A DNA stretch of 64,000 bases from Thermosynechococcus sp. CL-1 (GTDB lineage Bacteria > Cyanobacteriota > Cyanobacteriia > Thermosynechococcales > Thermosynechococcaceae), in the NCBI RefSeq assembly GCF_008386235.1, contig NZ_CP040671.1, positions 1,986,001 through 2,050,000 on the forward strand, read 5' to 3'. Below the pieces are notes generated by a model, which saw nothing but the letters and a program-made list of their open reading frames with translations, was not told the origin of the DNA and did no database searches. Position numbers and translations under genes: made by a program. Every line of letters begins with the position of its first letter. Within the stretch, counting starts at the first letter, position 1. Shown in pieces: positions 36,111-48,399 of this stretch.

Positions 36111-37403
36111 GTGATTGATCTCAAACAACTGCGAGAAAATCCCCAAGCCTTTGGCGATCGCCTGCGACGGCGCGGCGGTGACTTTGACCTCGACCGCATT
36201 TTAGAGTTGGATGCGCAGCAGCGACAGCTTGAACAACAGCGATCGCACCTCCAAGCCCGCAGTAACGAAATAGGTGCCCTCGTCGGCAAAAAGATCAAGT
36301 CCGGCGTTGCCCCGACGGATGCAGAAATTCAAGCCCTCAAGGCCGAGGCCAACGATCTCAAGCAGCAACTCAGTGATCTTGAACCCCAAGAACGGCAACT
36401 TAAGGAAGAATTGGAACGCCTGCTGCTAACGATTCCCAACCCCCCCAGTGAGACCACCCCCATTGGCCGCGATGAAACCGAAAACGTTGAGGTACGCCGC
36501 TGGGGTGAGGAGTATAAACCGAGCCAGCCTTGTCAGCCCCACTGGGACATTGCCACTCAATTGGGACTCTGGGATGTGGAGCGATCGGTGAAGGTGGCGC
36601 AGAGTCGTTTTGTTACCCTAGTGGGCATGGGGGCTGCCCTTGAGCGAGCCTTGATCCAATTTATGCTTGATACCCACCGCGATCGCGGCTATGTGGAAGT
36701 CTTGCCGCCCTTGCTGGTCAATAGTGCCTCGCTGACAGGAACGGGGCAGTTACCCAAATTTGCCGAGGAAAGTTTTCGCTGTGCCGATGATGATCTCTGG
36801 CTGATTCCGACAGCGGAAGTGCCGGTGACGAATCTCTACCGCGATGAAATTTTAGCTGCCGATCAATTGCCCATTTACCACTGTGCCTACACCCCCTGTT
36901 TTCGCCGTGAAGCGGGCAGTTATGGCAAAGATACACGCGGCCTGATTCGCCTACACCAATTCAACAAAGTGGAGTTGGTCAAGTTTGTTCACCCGGAAAC
37001 CTCTGCCGCTGAACATGAAGCCCTTGTGGCCGATGCCGAGTTTATTCTCCAAGCCCTGCAGTTGCCCTATCGAGTAATTGAACTGTGTACTGGCGATTTG
37101 GGCTTTGGCGCCATGAAGTGCTACGACTTAGAGGTGTGGCTGCCCGCTGCCGGCTGTTACCGCGAAATTTCCAGTTGCTCGAACTTTGGCGATTTCCAAG
37201 CGCGGCGTGCCAAGATTCGCTTCAAAGCTGCCAAGCAAAAAGGGACACAGTTTGTCCACACCCTTAATGGCTCTGGCCTAGCCGTTGGACGAACCATGGC
37301 AGCCATTCTCGAAAACTACCAACAACCCGATGGGACGGTGCGGGTACCAGCGGTGCTGCAACCTTACTTGAAGTGCAGCCACATTGGCGGGGCAACATCG
37401 TGA
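36111..37403 (+). CDS. serS: Seryl-tRNA synthetase
   Basis: Charges tRNA-Ser. 430 residues from the GTG at 36111 ([11 protein letters not shown], the normal N-terminus); the upstream frame (to 35997) is non-conserved and lies in the apcD promoter region. N-terminal coiled-coil tRNA-binding arm (residues 30-110), then class II catalytic motifs [31 protein letters not shown] and the end [17 protein letters not shown]. The stop overlaps the GTG of murF by four bases. Confidence 0.97.
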   Translation: MIDLKQLRENPQAFGDRLRRRGGDFDLDRILELDAQQRQLEQQRSHLQARSNEIGALVGKKIKSGVAPTDAEIQALKAEANDLKQQLSDLEPQERQLKEELERLLLTIPNPPSETTPIGRDETENVEVRRWGEEYKPSQPCQPHWDIATQLGLWDVERSVKVAQSRFVTLVGMGAALERALIQFMLDTHRDRGYVEVLPPLLVNSASLTGTGQLPKFAEESFRCADDDLWLIPTAEVPVTNLYRDEILAADQLPIYHCAYTPCFRREAGSYGKDTRGLIRLHQFNKVELVKFVHPETSAAEHEALVADAEFILQALQLPYRVIELCTGDLGFGAMKCYDLEVWLPAAGCYREISSCSNFGDFQARRAKIRFKAAKQKGTQFVHTLNGSGLAVGRTMAAILENYQQPDGTVRVPAVLQPYLKCSHIGGATS

Positions 37404-38743
37404 ACACCACCCTCGGGGCGATCGCCCAAGCTTTGGGGTTAGATACAACTCATCCAGATCTGCCAATCACAGGCATTTCCACTGACTCCCGCCAAATCGC
37501 AACTGGCAATCTCTTTGTTGCTCTGCGGGGGGAAACCTTTGATGGCCATCAATTTGTCGATCTGGCCGCCGCCGCCGGCGCGATCGCCCTAATTGTCGAG
37601 GTGCCGGTGTCTTCTGCTCTGCCACAACTTCAGGTAGCCAATACCCTAGCTGCCTATCAACGCTTGGGACAGTGGTGGCGGCAGCAATGTCCAGCCAAAG
37701 TCATTGCCGTCACTGGCTCCGTGGGCAAAACCACCACCAAGGAAATGATTGCCGCTGTCCTGAGTCACTATGGCGCCGTCCTCAAAACCGAAGCCAACTT
37801 CAATAACGAGATTGGCGTGCCCAAAACCCTTTTACAACTGGAACCCCACCACCAATTTGCCGTGATTGAAATGGGGATGCGGGCGCGCGGTGAAATTGCC
37901 CTTTTGAGCCAGATTGCCCAACCGGATGTTGCCGTGATTACCAATGTGGGTACTGCCCATATTGGCCGCCTCGGTTCCCGCGAAGCCATTGCCCAAGCCA
38001 AATGCGAACTGCTTGCCGAAATGCCCCAAGGGGGAACAGCCGTGCTCAATGCCGATAGTCCCCTACTTTTGCCGACAGCGGCGCAGGTCTGGTCAGGGCC
38101 CACGATTACCTATGGCCTTGAGGGGGGCACCCTACGGGGAATCTATCAACCGCCCCAAACCCTCCACGTGGATCAACGCACCTACACCGTTCCCCTTGCG
38201 GGGGCACACCATGCCTTGAACTTTCTGGCTGCCCTTGGGGTGTTGCAAGCCTTGAACTTAAAGAGCGATCGCCTACCCCGACAGTTGACGATAGAATTGC
38301 CCAGTGGTCGGGGCGGTCGCTATCGCCTCGAACCCGATATTTGGCTACTGGATGAAACCTACAATGCGGGTCTGGAATCGATGGTGGCGGCCTTGCAGTT
38401 GTTGCGATCGCTCCCCGGTCAGCGGCATCTGGCGGTTCTTGGCCCCATGCGGGAACTGGGGGACTTTGCGATTGCCTTCCATGAGCAGGTGGGAGCCACT
38501 GTTGCCCAATTAGACCTCGATGGCCTCTTAATTCTCGATAAAGGCGATGAAGGAGCAGCCCTTGCGCGGGGGGCTGGGCGCGTTCCCAGTCAGCAATTTG
38601 CTTCCCATGAAGAATTAATGGAGTACCTATTGCGGGAGTTGCAAGCGGGCGATCGCCTCCTCTTTAAGGCCTCCCATGCCGTTGCCTTGGATCGCGTAGT
38701 GAATGAACTGCGGCAGCGCTGGCCAAAACTTCAGGGCGGTTGA
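37400..38743 (+). CDS. murF: UDP-N-acetylmuramoyl-tripeptide--D-Ala-D-Ala ligase
   Basis: Adds D-Ala-D-Ala to the peptidoglycan precursor. 447 residues from the GTG at 37400 that overlaps the serS stop as GTGA. The ATP loop is [16 protein letters not shown], followed by [26 protein letters not shown] and [11 protein letters not shown], all standard MurF motifs. Coupled to serS. Confidence 0.96.
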   Translation: MNTTLGAIAQALGLDTTHPDLPITGISTDSRQIATGNLFVALRGETFDGHQFVDLAAAAGAIALIVEVPVSSALPQLQVANTLAAYQRLGQWWRQQCPAKVIAVTGSVGKTTTKEMIAAVLSHYGAVLKTEANFNNEIGVPKTLLQLEPHHQFAVIEMGMRARGEIALLSQIAQPDVAVITNVGTAHIGRLGSREAIAQAKCELLAEMPQGGTAVLNADSPLLLPTAAQVWSGPTITYGLEGGTLRGIYQPPQTLHVDQRTYTVPLAGAHHALNFLAALGVLQALNLKSDRLPRQLTIELPSGRGGRYRLEPDIWLLDETYNAGLESMVAALQLLRSLPGQRHLAVLGPMRELGDFAIAFHEQVGATVAQLDLDGLLILDKGDEGAALARGAGRVPSQQFASHEELMEYLLRELQAGDRLLFKASHAVALDRVVNELRQRWPKLQGG

Positions 38744-38791
38744 GACTTGCCAAGAGTAGTGAACTACGCTACATTAGAAAATCGTCAATAT

Positions 38792-38863
38792 TCCTCAGTA
38801 GCTCAGCGGTAGAGCGGTCGGCTGTTAACCGATTGGTCGCTGGTTCGAATCCAGCCTGGGGAG
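38792..38863 (+). tRNA. tRNA-Asn (anticodon GTT)
   Basis: 72 bases, no CCA encoded. Acceptor TCCTCAG pairs with CTGGGGA (one T-G), D arm AGCTCAGCGGTAGAGC, anticodon loop CTGTTAA with GTT, T arm GCTGGTTCGAATCCAGC, discriminator G. Confidence 0.95.
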
Positions 38864-38864
38864 T

Positions 38865-39067
38865 TTAATAACTTGAGCTACGATAGCGACGGCGGTGCTG
38901 CCCATCATCCTCTCCCTTTGGGGTTGGAGCTGTGTCGGCAACGGTGCTAATGTCCCGATATTGGGTATTGGGTGTGGCGGGTGGAGTAGCCAGAGGTGGC
39001 GGCGTGGGTGCTGCTGAGGATGTTGTGCCAAATTTCTCCCTGCCGTTGGAGAGCTTGTGTCATGAGT
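38865..39067 (-). other. Gap with a possible protein-tail relic
   Basis: The 333 bases between tRNA-Asn and moxR hold no gene I can support. One frame on the minus strand is open for about 66 codons and reads like a disordered C-terminus, with TPPPLATPPATPNTQYRD and ending RRRYRSSSY before a TAA at 38865. It has no start codon or ribosome site, because a TGA precedes it, so it may be the end of a decayed gene. The rest includes two HIP1 sites. Confidence 0.25.
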
Positions 39068-39196
39068 ATCGTTGTCATCAATGCCTAAATCCTTCGACGG
39101 TTGCGAGGGCGATCGCGATGTTAAAAAGACTTAACACTACAATGACAGGTTGGCGATCGCAGAGATGTTCATAGAGAACAGTCGCGCCAACTCTCC

Positions 39197-40105
39197 CTAG
39201 GGAACGACTACCATTTCCAACAATTCTGCCACACAGGCTCGCCCTGAGCGCCCTGCTGCTGTAATCAAACGATGAGCTAGAACATGGGGCGCCAATTGCT
39301 TCACATCATCGGGGAGGACATAGTCACGGCCATTGAGCAAGGCCAAGGCCTGAGCTGTGCGCTGGAGCATCACGGTACCGCGAGGACTCACCCCCAAGGT
39401 AATGCGATCGCTCTCGCGGCTCGCCCGCACAAGGGCAAGAATGTACTTTTGCAAGACTGAATCTACCCGCACCTGTAGCACCTGCTGCCGCAACTGTTGG
39501 ATCTCCGCCAAGCTGAGGCACGGTTCCAGTTGATTGACATCTAAGCCCCCCTGCACCCGTTGCAGCATTTGTAGTTCCTCTTCCTCGGTGGGGTAGCCCA
39601 AGCTAAAACACAGGGCAAAGCGATCCAACTGGGCTTCGGGCAGCGGAAAGGTGCCTTGGTATTCCACGGGGTTCTGGGTGGCAATGACAAAAAAGGGCTG
39701 GGGCAGGGGGTAGGTGACGCCATCAATGGTGACTTGGTACTCCTCCATGACCTCTAGGAGTGCCGATTGGGTGCGGGGTGTGGCGCGGTTAATTTCATCC
39801 GCCAGCAGGATATTGCAGAAGACAGGACCTGGGCGAAACTCAAACTCCGCTGTTTTGGGATTCCAGATATTGGTGCCCGATAAGTCCGTGGGCAGGAGAT
39901 CGGGTGTGGCCTGGATGCGCTGAAAGGTACCCGCCAGCGATCGCGCCAAGGCCTTGGCCAAGAGGGTTTTTCCCACCCCCGGTACATCCTCCAGCAAAAC
40001 GTGTCCCCCCGCCAGCAACCCCACTAGCATGAGTTCAATGGCAGCTTTTTTGCCCACCATGACCTGTCCAAGGTTATTGACCAGTCGCTGTAGGGGTTCA
40101 CGCAT
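39197..40105 (-). CDS. MoxR-family AAA ATPase
   Basis: 302 residues from the ATG at 40105. Walker A is EDVPGVGKTLLAKAL, Walker B VFCNILLADEINRATP, sensor FVIATQNPVEYQGTFPLPEAQLDRF, as in MoxR chaperone-like ATPases. Such proteins usually partner with DUF58/VWA proteins in maturation or stress complexes, but no such partner is next to it. It overlaps the ribF stop by eight bases, so ribF is upstream in the same transcript. Confidence 0.92.
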   Translation of the reverse strand: MREPLQRLVNNLGQVMVGKKAAIELMLVGLLAGGHVLLEDVPGVGKTLLAKALARSLAGTFQRIQATPDLLPTDLSGTNIWNPKTAEFEFRPGPVFCNILLADEINRATPRTQSALLEVMEEYQVTIDGVTYPLPQPFFVIATQNPVEYQGTFPLPEAQLDRFALCFSLGYPTEEEELQMLQRVQGGLDVNQLEPCLSLAEIQQLRQQVLQVRVDSVLQKYILALVRASRESDRITLGVSPRGTVMLQRTAQALALLNGRDYVLPDDVKQLAPHVLAHRLITAAGRSGRACVAELLEMVVVP

Positions 40106-41045
40106 AGGAGACCACTCGTTCAAGAAGATCAGCCGCTACTTGGCAATCGGCAGCAATTTGCGCCTGTAGGGCAGCCAAACTGGGAAACCGTACCTCTGGG
40201 CGAATAAAGGCCTCTAAATGAAGTGTGATCTCTTGATTGTAAAGATTTCCCTGCCAGTTGAATAGATGCACCTCTGTTGTCACTTGCCGACCCGTCACCG
40301 TCGGTCGCATCCCAATATTCACCACCCCCAATTGCTCAGTGGCAAACGCTGCCCCCGTAACGCGGCAAGCATAAACGCCGTGGCGAGGCAATAATTTGTC
40401 TGGGGGGAGGGCTAGATTGGCGGTGGGAAATCCCAACTGCCGTCCCAACTGTTCCCCTTGAATCACGGTGCCGGTCAATTGGTAGGGGCGTCCCAAAAGC
40501 TCCCGTGCCAAGGCCACATCTCCCTCGGCGAGGGCGGCCCTTACTGCTGAGCTACTGACGCGATCGCTCCCCCGACAATAGGGGGGCACAATATGCACTG
40601 GAATACCAAAGGCAGCACAGAGGGTGCGCAAATCCGCCGCCGTCCCCGATCGCCCACGGCCAAAGCCAAAATTAAAACCCACACTCAATACCTTGGCCTG
40701 CAACTGCTGTACCAAAATCTGCTCAACAAACTCCAAGGGCGACAGTTGGGCAAGAGCATGGGTAAAGGGCAGGACAATCACCTGCTCAATGCCATAGTGG
40801 TTCAAAAGGGCACGTTTTTCCGCCTCTGGGGTCAGCAGCAGGCGCTCTTCTCCCGTAAAAAATGCCTGCGGGTGGGGCGAAAACGTAATCACTGACCGGT
40901 AACAGTCGGGAGGCGCTGCTTCAACAAGCGTACGGATAACCTCTTGGTGCCCGCGATGGACACCGTCAAAATTGCCAAGGGCGATCGCCGTAGGAGTTTG
41001 CAAGGGTAGGCCGCTATTCAATTGACACAGGAAACATTTTGACAC
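40098..41045 (-). CDS. ribF: Bifunctional riboflavin kinase / FAD synthetase
   Basis: Makes FMN and then FAD. 315 residues. The N-terminal nucleotidyl transferase domain has ALGNFDGVHRGHQEVI and VGFNFGFGRGRSGTAADL; the C-terminal flavokinase domain has GRPYQLTGTVIQGEQLGRQLGFPTANL and GVVNIGMRPTV. ATG start. moxR follows with an 8-base overlap. Confidence 0.96.
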   Translation of the reverse strand: MSKCFLCQLNSGLPLQTPTAIALGNFDGVHRGHQEVIRTLVEAAPPDCYRSVITFSPHPQAFFTGEERLLLTPEAEKRALLNHYGIEQVIVLPFTHALAQLSPLEFVEQILVQQLQAKVLSVGFNFGFGRGRSGTAADLRTLCAAFGIPVHIVPPYCRGSDRVSSSAVRAALAEGDVALARELLGRPYQLTGTVIQGEQLGRQLGFPTANLALPPDKLLPRHGVYACRVTGAAFATEQLGVVNIGMRPTVTGRQVTTEVHLFNWQGNLYNQEITLHLEAFIRPEVRFPSLAALQAQIAADCQVAADLLERVVSYA

Positions 41046-41164
41046 ATTTAACCGCGGCGCAACAGTCTGGGAAAGTTTTTATTAAGATTTTCTATTCACT
41101 TCATAGAAGAACTTCTCTTGAATCCCCCAAGAGGCCTATGCTACGTTGAGTAGCAATTTATCTT

Positions 41165-41300
41165 TTTATGCCTAATCTGAGCCTTGGCAGCTTGGAGCGG
41201 AGGAACCAACGAATCAGGGGCGCATTCTCCACCGAGAAAGGATACCACTGAATCCTAGCCCGTCAGCTAACTTCGTCGGCATTCAGTTGGAGACTGGCTG
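41165..41300 (+). promoter_or_regulatory. c-di-AMP riboswitch (ydaO/yuaA class)
   Basis: In a 339-base gap before the transporter gene. Conserved blocks in the right order: GGAGCGGAGGAACCAA at 41194-41209, GGGGCGCAT at 41217-41225, GAATCCTAGCC at 41250-41260 and GTCAGCTAACTTCGTCGG at 41262-41279. These agree with the ydaO/yuaA consensus as I remember it. Downstream, TTCGGT and ACCGAA can form a hairpin that ends shortly before the gene and might be the expression platform. The exact ends of the element are estimates. Confidence 0.82.
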
Positions 41301-41384
41301 TTTTTCACAACTGCTCAGTGTTCCAGTGATTCGGTTTCGTGGGGTTGACCGAATTTGTTACCTTAGAAACTTTTAGGAAGCCCA

Positions 41385-42734
41385 ATGCTGATTGAACACT
41401 GGCATACATTCGCTGCTGGCACGATCTTCCTAGGCGTGATCCTCCTGATCATGACCGAGTGGATCAACATTACCATTGCAGCCTTTTTGGGCGCGATTCT
41501 CCTCGTCTTTCTCAACATTATGACCCTTGGGGAGGCCATTAGCTACATTGGCCGCAGTCACGGTACTCTCGCTCTCTTTTTCGGTGTCATGGTTCTGGTC
41601 CGCGCCTTTGAACCGACCAAGGTATTTGAGTATCTGGCCACCCAAATGGTGATCCTTGCCCGAGGTCAGGGAAAACGCCTGCTGCTGGGGATCGTGGCTC
41701 TGACAACCCCCATCTGTGCCGTACTGCCCAATGCCACAACAGTGATGCTCCTTGCCCCCCTGTTGCCCCCCATGGCGGCTGAAGTGGGGGTGGACTTTGT
41801 CCCCCTGATTATCTTGATGGTGATTGTCTCCAATAGTGCGGGGTTACTCACTCTCGTGGGCGATCCGGCAACCTACATTGTGGGGGATGCCATCAATCTC
41901 AGCTTTAGCGATTATCTGTTGCGGTTAAGTTTAGGGGGTGTGCTGGCAATCGCTGTCATTGTTTTTTGTCTGCCGGTTCTCTTTCGCCGCATTTGGCGCA
42001 AAGAACTCAACTCCCTTGATCACTTGCCCCACCCCAAAATTAATCATCCCCGCACCCTAGCGGTGGGTTGTGTGATCATCGTCTTTGTCTTGACCTTCTT
42101 TGTTATTGGCGATGGCATGGTCGTCAAAGTGTCTCCCCCTGCGGTCGCTTTAATGGGGGCTGCCCTTGCACTCCTTTTATCCCATCAAAGCAAAATCGAT
42201 ACGGTCACCCACATTCTGCGGGATGTGGACTGGGCCACCCTGATCTTTTTTATGAGCATTTTTGTCTTGATCGGTGGCCTAGAAAAAACCGGCATCATTG
42301 GTCAACTCTCCCACCTCCTCGCCATTCTCATTGGCCAAAATATCTTTTTTGGCTCCCTGCTGCTCTTATTTGCGATTGGCATTCTCTCTAGCGTCATTCC
42401 CAATATCCCCCTTGTGGTGGCGATGGTGCCACTGCTGAAAAAATACCTTGTCGATGTGGGTCTAGCAGGTTCAGAAATTCTCCACCCTGGTTATGGGGGT
42501 GATTTGCCCCCCCAGGTGCTGCCCCTGTTCTATGCCATGATGCTAGGGGCAACGTTGGGCGGCAATGCCACGCTGGTCGGCGCCTCTGCCAACATTGTTG
42601 GTGCCGGAATTGCGGAACTCCATGGCCGCCGCATTAGCTTCAAAACCTTTCTGCGCTATGGGGTGCCGATTACGGCGTTGCAGTTGGGGGTTTCAGCACT
42701 CTTTCTAACTGTGCGCTTTCTCATTTGGCGCTAA
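41385..42734 (+). CDS. ArsB/NhaD-superfamily ion transporter under c-di-AMP riboswitch
   Basis: 449 residues, about eleven membrane helices. Family pattern: ALLFFGVMVLVRAFEPTKVFEY-like helices, PNATTVMLLAPL, SAGLLTLVGDPATYIVGDA, and late GATLGGNATLVGASANIVGAG. The two N-A-T/G-D-P and G-N-A-T-L-V-G repeats mark the ion-transporter superfamily with ArsB, NhaD and SLC13. The ion is unknown; a c-di-AMP riboswitch in front argues for an osmolyte or cation role. ATG start 85 bases after the riboswitch end. Confidence 0.85.
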   Translation: MLIEHWHTFAAGTIFLGVILLIMTEWINITIAAFLGAILLVFLNIMTLGEAISYIGRSHGTLALFFGVMVLVRAFEPTKVFEYLATQMVILARGQGKRLLLGIVALTTPICAVLPNATTVMLLAPLLPPMAAEVGVDFVPLIILMVIVSNSAGLLTLVGDPATYIVGDAINLSFSDYLLRLSLGGVLAIAVIVFCLPVLFRRIWRKELNSLDHLPHPKINHPRTLAVGCVIIVFVLTFFVIGDGMVVKVSPPAVALMGAALALLLSHQSKIDTVTHILRDVDWATLIFFMSIFVLIGGLEKTGIIGQLSHLLAILIGQNIFFGSLLLLFAIGILSSVIPNIPLVVAMVPLLKKYLVDVGLAGSEILHPGYGGDLPPQVLPLFYAMMLGATLGGNATLVGASANIVGAGIAELHGRRISFKTFLRYGVPITALQLGVSALFLTVRFLIWR

Positions 42735-42751
42735 GGGTTTGATTCCTGTGA

Positions 42752-42997
42752 TCACCACGTGGGATCTCGAAAGACATAGGCAGTAATCTGGGTGCCATCC
42801 TCGCCATCGCCCGCGATCGTAGAGATACAAGCGCGAATTTCTTCGCCGTCCTCGAGTTCCAGAGTGCAGGCGCCACACGTCCCCATACGACAGCCGGTGG
42901 GAATTTCAATCCCGGCACGCTCAGCGACGCTCAACCAACTTTCACCCACTTCGGCCTCGACGCAGACCTGATCCGGCAGAAACGTCACCCTAATCAT
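42752..42997 (-). CDS. [2Fe-2S] ferredoxin-like protein
   Basis: 81 residues. The ligand pattern [18 protein letters not shown] plus a later RACIS gives the four cysteines (CX4-5C, CX2C and a distal C) of plant-type or xanthine-dehydrogenase-like 2Fe-2S domains. It is distinct from the photosynthetic PetF and shorter. Its start overlaps the pyrB stop by four bases, so it is the last gene of the pyrB transcript. Electron partner unknown. Confidence 0.88.
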   Translation of the reverse strand: MIRVTFLPDQVCVEAEVGESWLSVAERAGIEIPTGCRMGTCGACTLELEDGEEIRACISTIAGDGEDGTQITAYVFRDPTW

Positions 42998-43989
42998 GCC
43001 TTGACCTCATGGTACGTTCCCATCAAATACAGTAACGCCATCCGTACCGCCACACCACTGGTCACCTGCTGATTCACTAAACTGAACTGCGGATCATCCA
43101 GCAATGCCGAACTCAATTCCACACCGCGATTCACCGGTCCTGGATGCAAAACCCGCACCTCCGGTCGGCACAGGTGCAGCCGTTCATGGGTGATACCAAA
43201 CTGCTGATGGTACTCCCGCAAACTGGGAATCAGGTGCTGATCCATGCGTTCCCGTTGCAGGCGCAGCGTCATCACAATATCGGCATCAGCAAGGGCAGGT
43301 TCCAGTGTCCAGTGGAGCGTTGCGCCGTACTCTGCAAATTCGGCGGGTAACAGGGTGGGGGGGCCAGCCAAATGCACGTCAGCACCGGCCGTTTTCAGGC
43401 TATAGAGGTTCGATCGCGCCACACGGGAATGGCGAATATCGCCAATAATGGCCACTTTCTTTCCCTGCAATAGGGCACAGCGGGGTTGACGTGAATCGTA
43501 GAGTTGACAAAGGGTAAACAGATCCAGCAGCGCTTGGGAGGGATGCTCGTGCAGGCCATCACCGGCATTGAGAACCGCCACCTGACCGCCAAGGCGATCC
43601 ATTTCCGCCGCAATTGTATGGGGCACCCCCGACTGCTGATGGCGAATCACCATGAATTCTGCCCCCATCGCCCACAGGGTCTTAGCCGTATCGAGGATCG
43701 TTTCCCCTTTACTCAGGGCCGAGGTACCGGGGGAAAAGTTGAGAATATCCGCAGAAAGACGTTTGGCCGCCAGTTCAAAGCTATTGCGGGTGCGCGTCGA
43801 GCTTTCAAAGAAAAGATTAGCAACCACCCGCGCTTGCAGGGTGGGAACTTTCTTAGTGCGACGATTCAGGACTTCCTGAAAACTGAGCGCTGTTTGCAGC
43901 ACAATATCTAGCTCCGCCACCGTAAAGTCTTGCAGGGAGAGGACGTGGCGACGCTGCCATTGGAGGGGGGGAGTGAGGGTAGGCGTCAT
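42994..43989 (-). CDS. pyrB: Aspartate carbamoyltransferase catalytic subunit
   Basis: Second step of pyrimidine synthesis. 331 residues. Motifs: [18 protein letters not shown] (carbamoyl phosphate binding), [29 protein letters not shown], and [11 protein letters not shown]. Overlaps the phosphoribosyltransferase gene and the ferredoxin gene by four bases each. No pyrI regulatory gene is seen. Confidence 0.97.
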   Translation of the reverse strand: MTPTLTPPLQWQRRHVLSLQDFTVAELDIVLQTALSFQEVLNRRTKKVPTLQARVVANLFFESSTRTRNSFELAAKRLSADILNFSPGTSALSKGETILDTAKTLWAMGAEFMVIRHQQSGVPHTIAAEMDRLGGQVAVLNAGDGLHEHPSQALLDLFTLCQLYDSRQPRCALLQGKKVAIIGDIRHSRVARSNLYSLKTAGADVHLAGPPTLLPAEFAEYGATLHWTLEPALADADIVMTLRLQRERMDQHLIPSLREYHQQFGITHERLHLCRPEVRVLHPGPVNRGVELSSALLDDPQFSLVNQQVTSGVAVRMALLYLMGTYHEVKA

Positions 43990-44504
43990 GGACAGGGGGT
44001 TAGGGTTTGAGCAAGATCAGCCGCTGTCAGTTGTTCGTAGCGTTCAAAGGGTTGATGGATCCAAGGATTTTCAGGCAGGTAATGAACATAGTAGTCCGGA
44101 CGAATACAAGAGGCCGCTTTATACCAGAGAACGGCAGTGCGCACTTCCTCCACCGCAAAGCCATATTTGACCTCTAGCCAGCGCAGGGTTTTCTGCAAAG
44201 AAAGGCCGGAATCCACCAAATCATCCACTAAGAGGACATGACTGCCAAGGGTAGCAGTCGTCATGGTCAAGTCCCGCGCAAAGGTGATGCGACCCCGCTC
44301 TTGGTTATTGACACCGCCATAGGAGGACACCGCCAGAATCGCGAGGGGTTGATTAAACAAGCGGCTGAGAATGTCCCCTACCCGCAGCCCCCCCTTGGCC
44401 AAGCAGAGGATTTGATTGAACTGCCATCCCGATTCATAGATAGCGATCGCCAACTGTTCAATGGTGCGATGGTACTCGTCCCAATCCACGTAGAGATCTG
44501 CCAT
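43986..44504 (-). CDS. Purine/xanthine-type phosphoribosyltransferase
   Basis: 172 residues from the ATG at 44504. The PRPP loop is [19 protein letters not shown], with [20 protein letters not shown] upstream, the Xpt/Gpt-like arrangement. It probably salvages a purine or pyrimidine base; the base is not determined. Located between crtB and pyrB with minimal spacing; its stop overlaps the pyrB ATG. Confidence 0.87.
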   Translation of the reverse strand: MADLYVDWDEYHRTIEQLAIAIYESGWQFNQILCLAKGGLRVGDILSRLFNQPLAILAVSSYGGVNNQERGRITFARDLTMTTATLGSHVLLVDDLVDSGLSLQKTLRWLEVKYGFAVEEVRTAVLWYKAASCIRPDYYVHYLPENPWIHQPFERYEQLTAADLAQTLTPCP

Positions 44505-44509
44505 GGTGC

Positions 44510-46922
<2,413 letters not shown>

Positions 46923-46960
46923 TCATATTATATTTACAAAACGTTACGGAGACACCCGCT

Positions 46961-47596
46961 TTAGCCTAATGTTGGGGCTGAATTTGCCAAATAGGCTGTA
47001 CTTCCCATCGGACCAAGGTACCGGCAGAGGTAGGGCGAAAAGACTTCATAAATCAGCGTAATGGGACGGCGATCGTGCCAAAAGAGATAATGCCGCCCCC
47101 AAAAAGGCCCCGCCTCGCCAAAGGCTGCCGCCAAGGTTCCAGAGTGCCCGAGATACACCGCCTGAATGTCGCGGTAAAGCTCCACCTTGCGTTGGGCGAG
47201 GTTCGTCCAAATGGGCATGGCACGGTTTTGCAAATACTCATCCACATGGGCAGCTTCCCACCAAGAGGTGGCGTAGGCCAAACGTTGACCTGAAGCGGTG
47301 CGTAGCCACACTTGACGCCGCAGCCGCGGGCCGGGAATGAGTTGCAGTTGCGCCGGGGCGCGATCGCTGGCATGGCCAATGGCCGACATATCTATCACGT
47401 CCACTTCCGTGGTTTCACCCGTCAGCAGTTGCAAGTGGCGGGTGGGGGAGCCATCCCCGAGAATCAGGATTTGCCACGCCGGCGCTAAAAGATCATGAGG
47501 CAATCCTTGGGCGATCGCCGCCGCGTCCCCCTGCCAAATGGGATCAAGGGCATACCAAGGGGTTGAGCAAGTGGAGGGCAACAGCGAAACAGTCAA
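46961..47596 (-). CDS. Chorismate lyase-like protein (Ycf21/DUF98)
   Basis: 211 residues from TTG (MTVSLLP); no better start is seen. It has the DUF98 pattern: LTGETTEVDVI, RRQVWLRTASGQRLAYATSWW and NLAQRKVELYRDIQAVYLG, ending in a YEVFSPYLCRYLG block. In cyanobacteria this family makes 4-hydroxybenzoate from chorismate for plastoquinone (family knowledge from Synechocystis). Separated from pds by 98 bases holding a CCCCCTAGGGGG palindrome. Confidence 0.82.
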   Translation of the reverse strand: MTVSLLPSTCSTPWYALDPIWQGDAAAIAQGLPHDLLAPAWQILILGDGSPTRHLQLLTGETTEVDVIDMSAIGHASDRAPAQLQLIPGPRLRRQVWLRTASGQRLAYATSWWEAAHVDEYLQNRAMPIWTNLAQRKVELYRDIQAVYLGHSGTLAAAFGEAGPFWGRHYLFWHDRRPITLIYEVFSPYLCRYLGPMGSTAYLANSAPTLG

Positions 47597-47723
47597 GGAC
47601 GGGACACAGTGCTTAACAAAACTTCGTCAATTGTAGCAAGGATTTTATCTGTGGTTCAGGATGGCACGAAAGACCCAGACCTAGAGTACAGTCGTAGTGA
47701 GCAGCAATCTTGGGGCAATCTCT

Positions 47724-48380
47724 ATGGCAACCACCGCAGCATCTCCCCTTGAACTGACACCGGAACAAACGGCCATTTGGATTAAGGGTCTCTTGAGCAT
47801 TGCCGGCGCCGATGGTCACTTTGATCCCGAAGAGAAGCAACTGATTGCGAGCCTGATTCGCGAGGAAATTGCCCCAGAAATTGATCTTGAACATTTTGCT
47901 CCAGTCACCGATGAAGAGCTGGTGGCCACCTTTGGCGGCGATCGCGCCCTTGCGGAAAATTTCGTGCGCACAGCCGTAATGGTGGCGCTTGCCAATGGCA
48001 TTTACTCCCAATCGGAGGATGCCGAACTGCAACGCTTCTGCAACGCCTTGGGACTGGAAATTACTGCCCTTGAGTCCCTGAAGCACACCCTTGATGGTCA
48101 GCACGAGAGCAATGAACAAACCCTGCGCCTATTGGATCCCGTGCGCCACTGGCTGGATGGTTTAGAGGTCAAAGATGCCAAGGTGGCTCGCTTTCTCTGC
48201 CGCCTGATTCCCCCCCAATGCCCCTTTGAGCGCGACATTACCCTTTTTGGTCGCAAGATTGTCCATATTCCCCCCCTCTGTAAACTCAATCCCCTTTATG
48301 ATCAATTAGTGGGGTTGCGCTTCCGCTCGCTCAGCTATTTAGCCGACGAGTGTGGTGAAGATATTACCCCCTACTGTTAG
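47724..48380 (+). CDS. TerB-like domain with Mo-nitrogenase-associated C-terminus
   Basis: 218 residues from the ATG at 47724. Residues about 10-130 are a TerB-like helical acidic domain (IWIKGLLSIAGADGHFDPEEKQLI, MVALANGIYSQSEDAEL). Residues 135-218 match the cyanobacterial 'Mo-dependent nitrogenase, C-terminal' domain: LLDPVRHWLDGLEV, CRLIPPQCPFERDI, IPPLCKLNPLYDQLVGLRFRSL. That name reflects domain history; there are no nitrogenase genes here and the function is unknown. Followed by rimO after 19 bases. Confidence 0.85.
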   Translation: MATTAASPLELTPEQTAIWIKGLLSIAGADGHFDPEEKQLIASLIREEIAPEIDLEHFAPVTDEELVATFGGDRALAENFVRTAVMVALANGIYSQSEDAELQRFCNALGLEITALESLKHTLDGQHESNEQTLRLLDPVRHWLDGLEVKDAKVARFLCRLIPPQCPFERDITLFGRKIVHIPPLCKLNPLYDQLVGLRFRSLSYLADECGEDITPYC

Positions 48381-48399
48381 ATGCTGCTGACCCGTTTAG

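Noticed and set aside
38932-39174. 80-codon open frame on the plus strand
   Set aside because: Repetitive Gly/Val-rich composition, no ribosome site, no known homologue; looks like chance.
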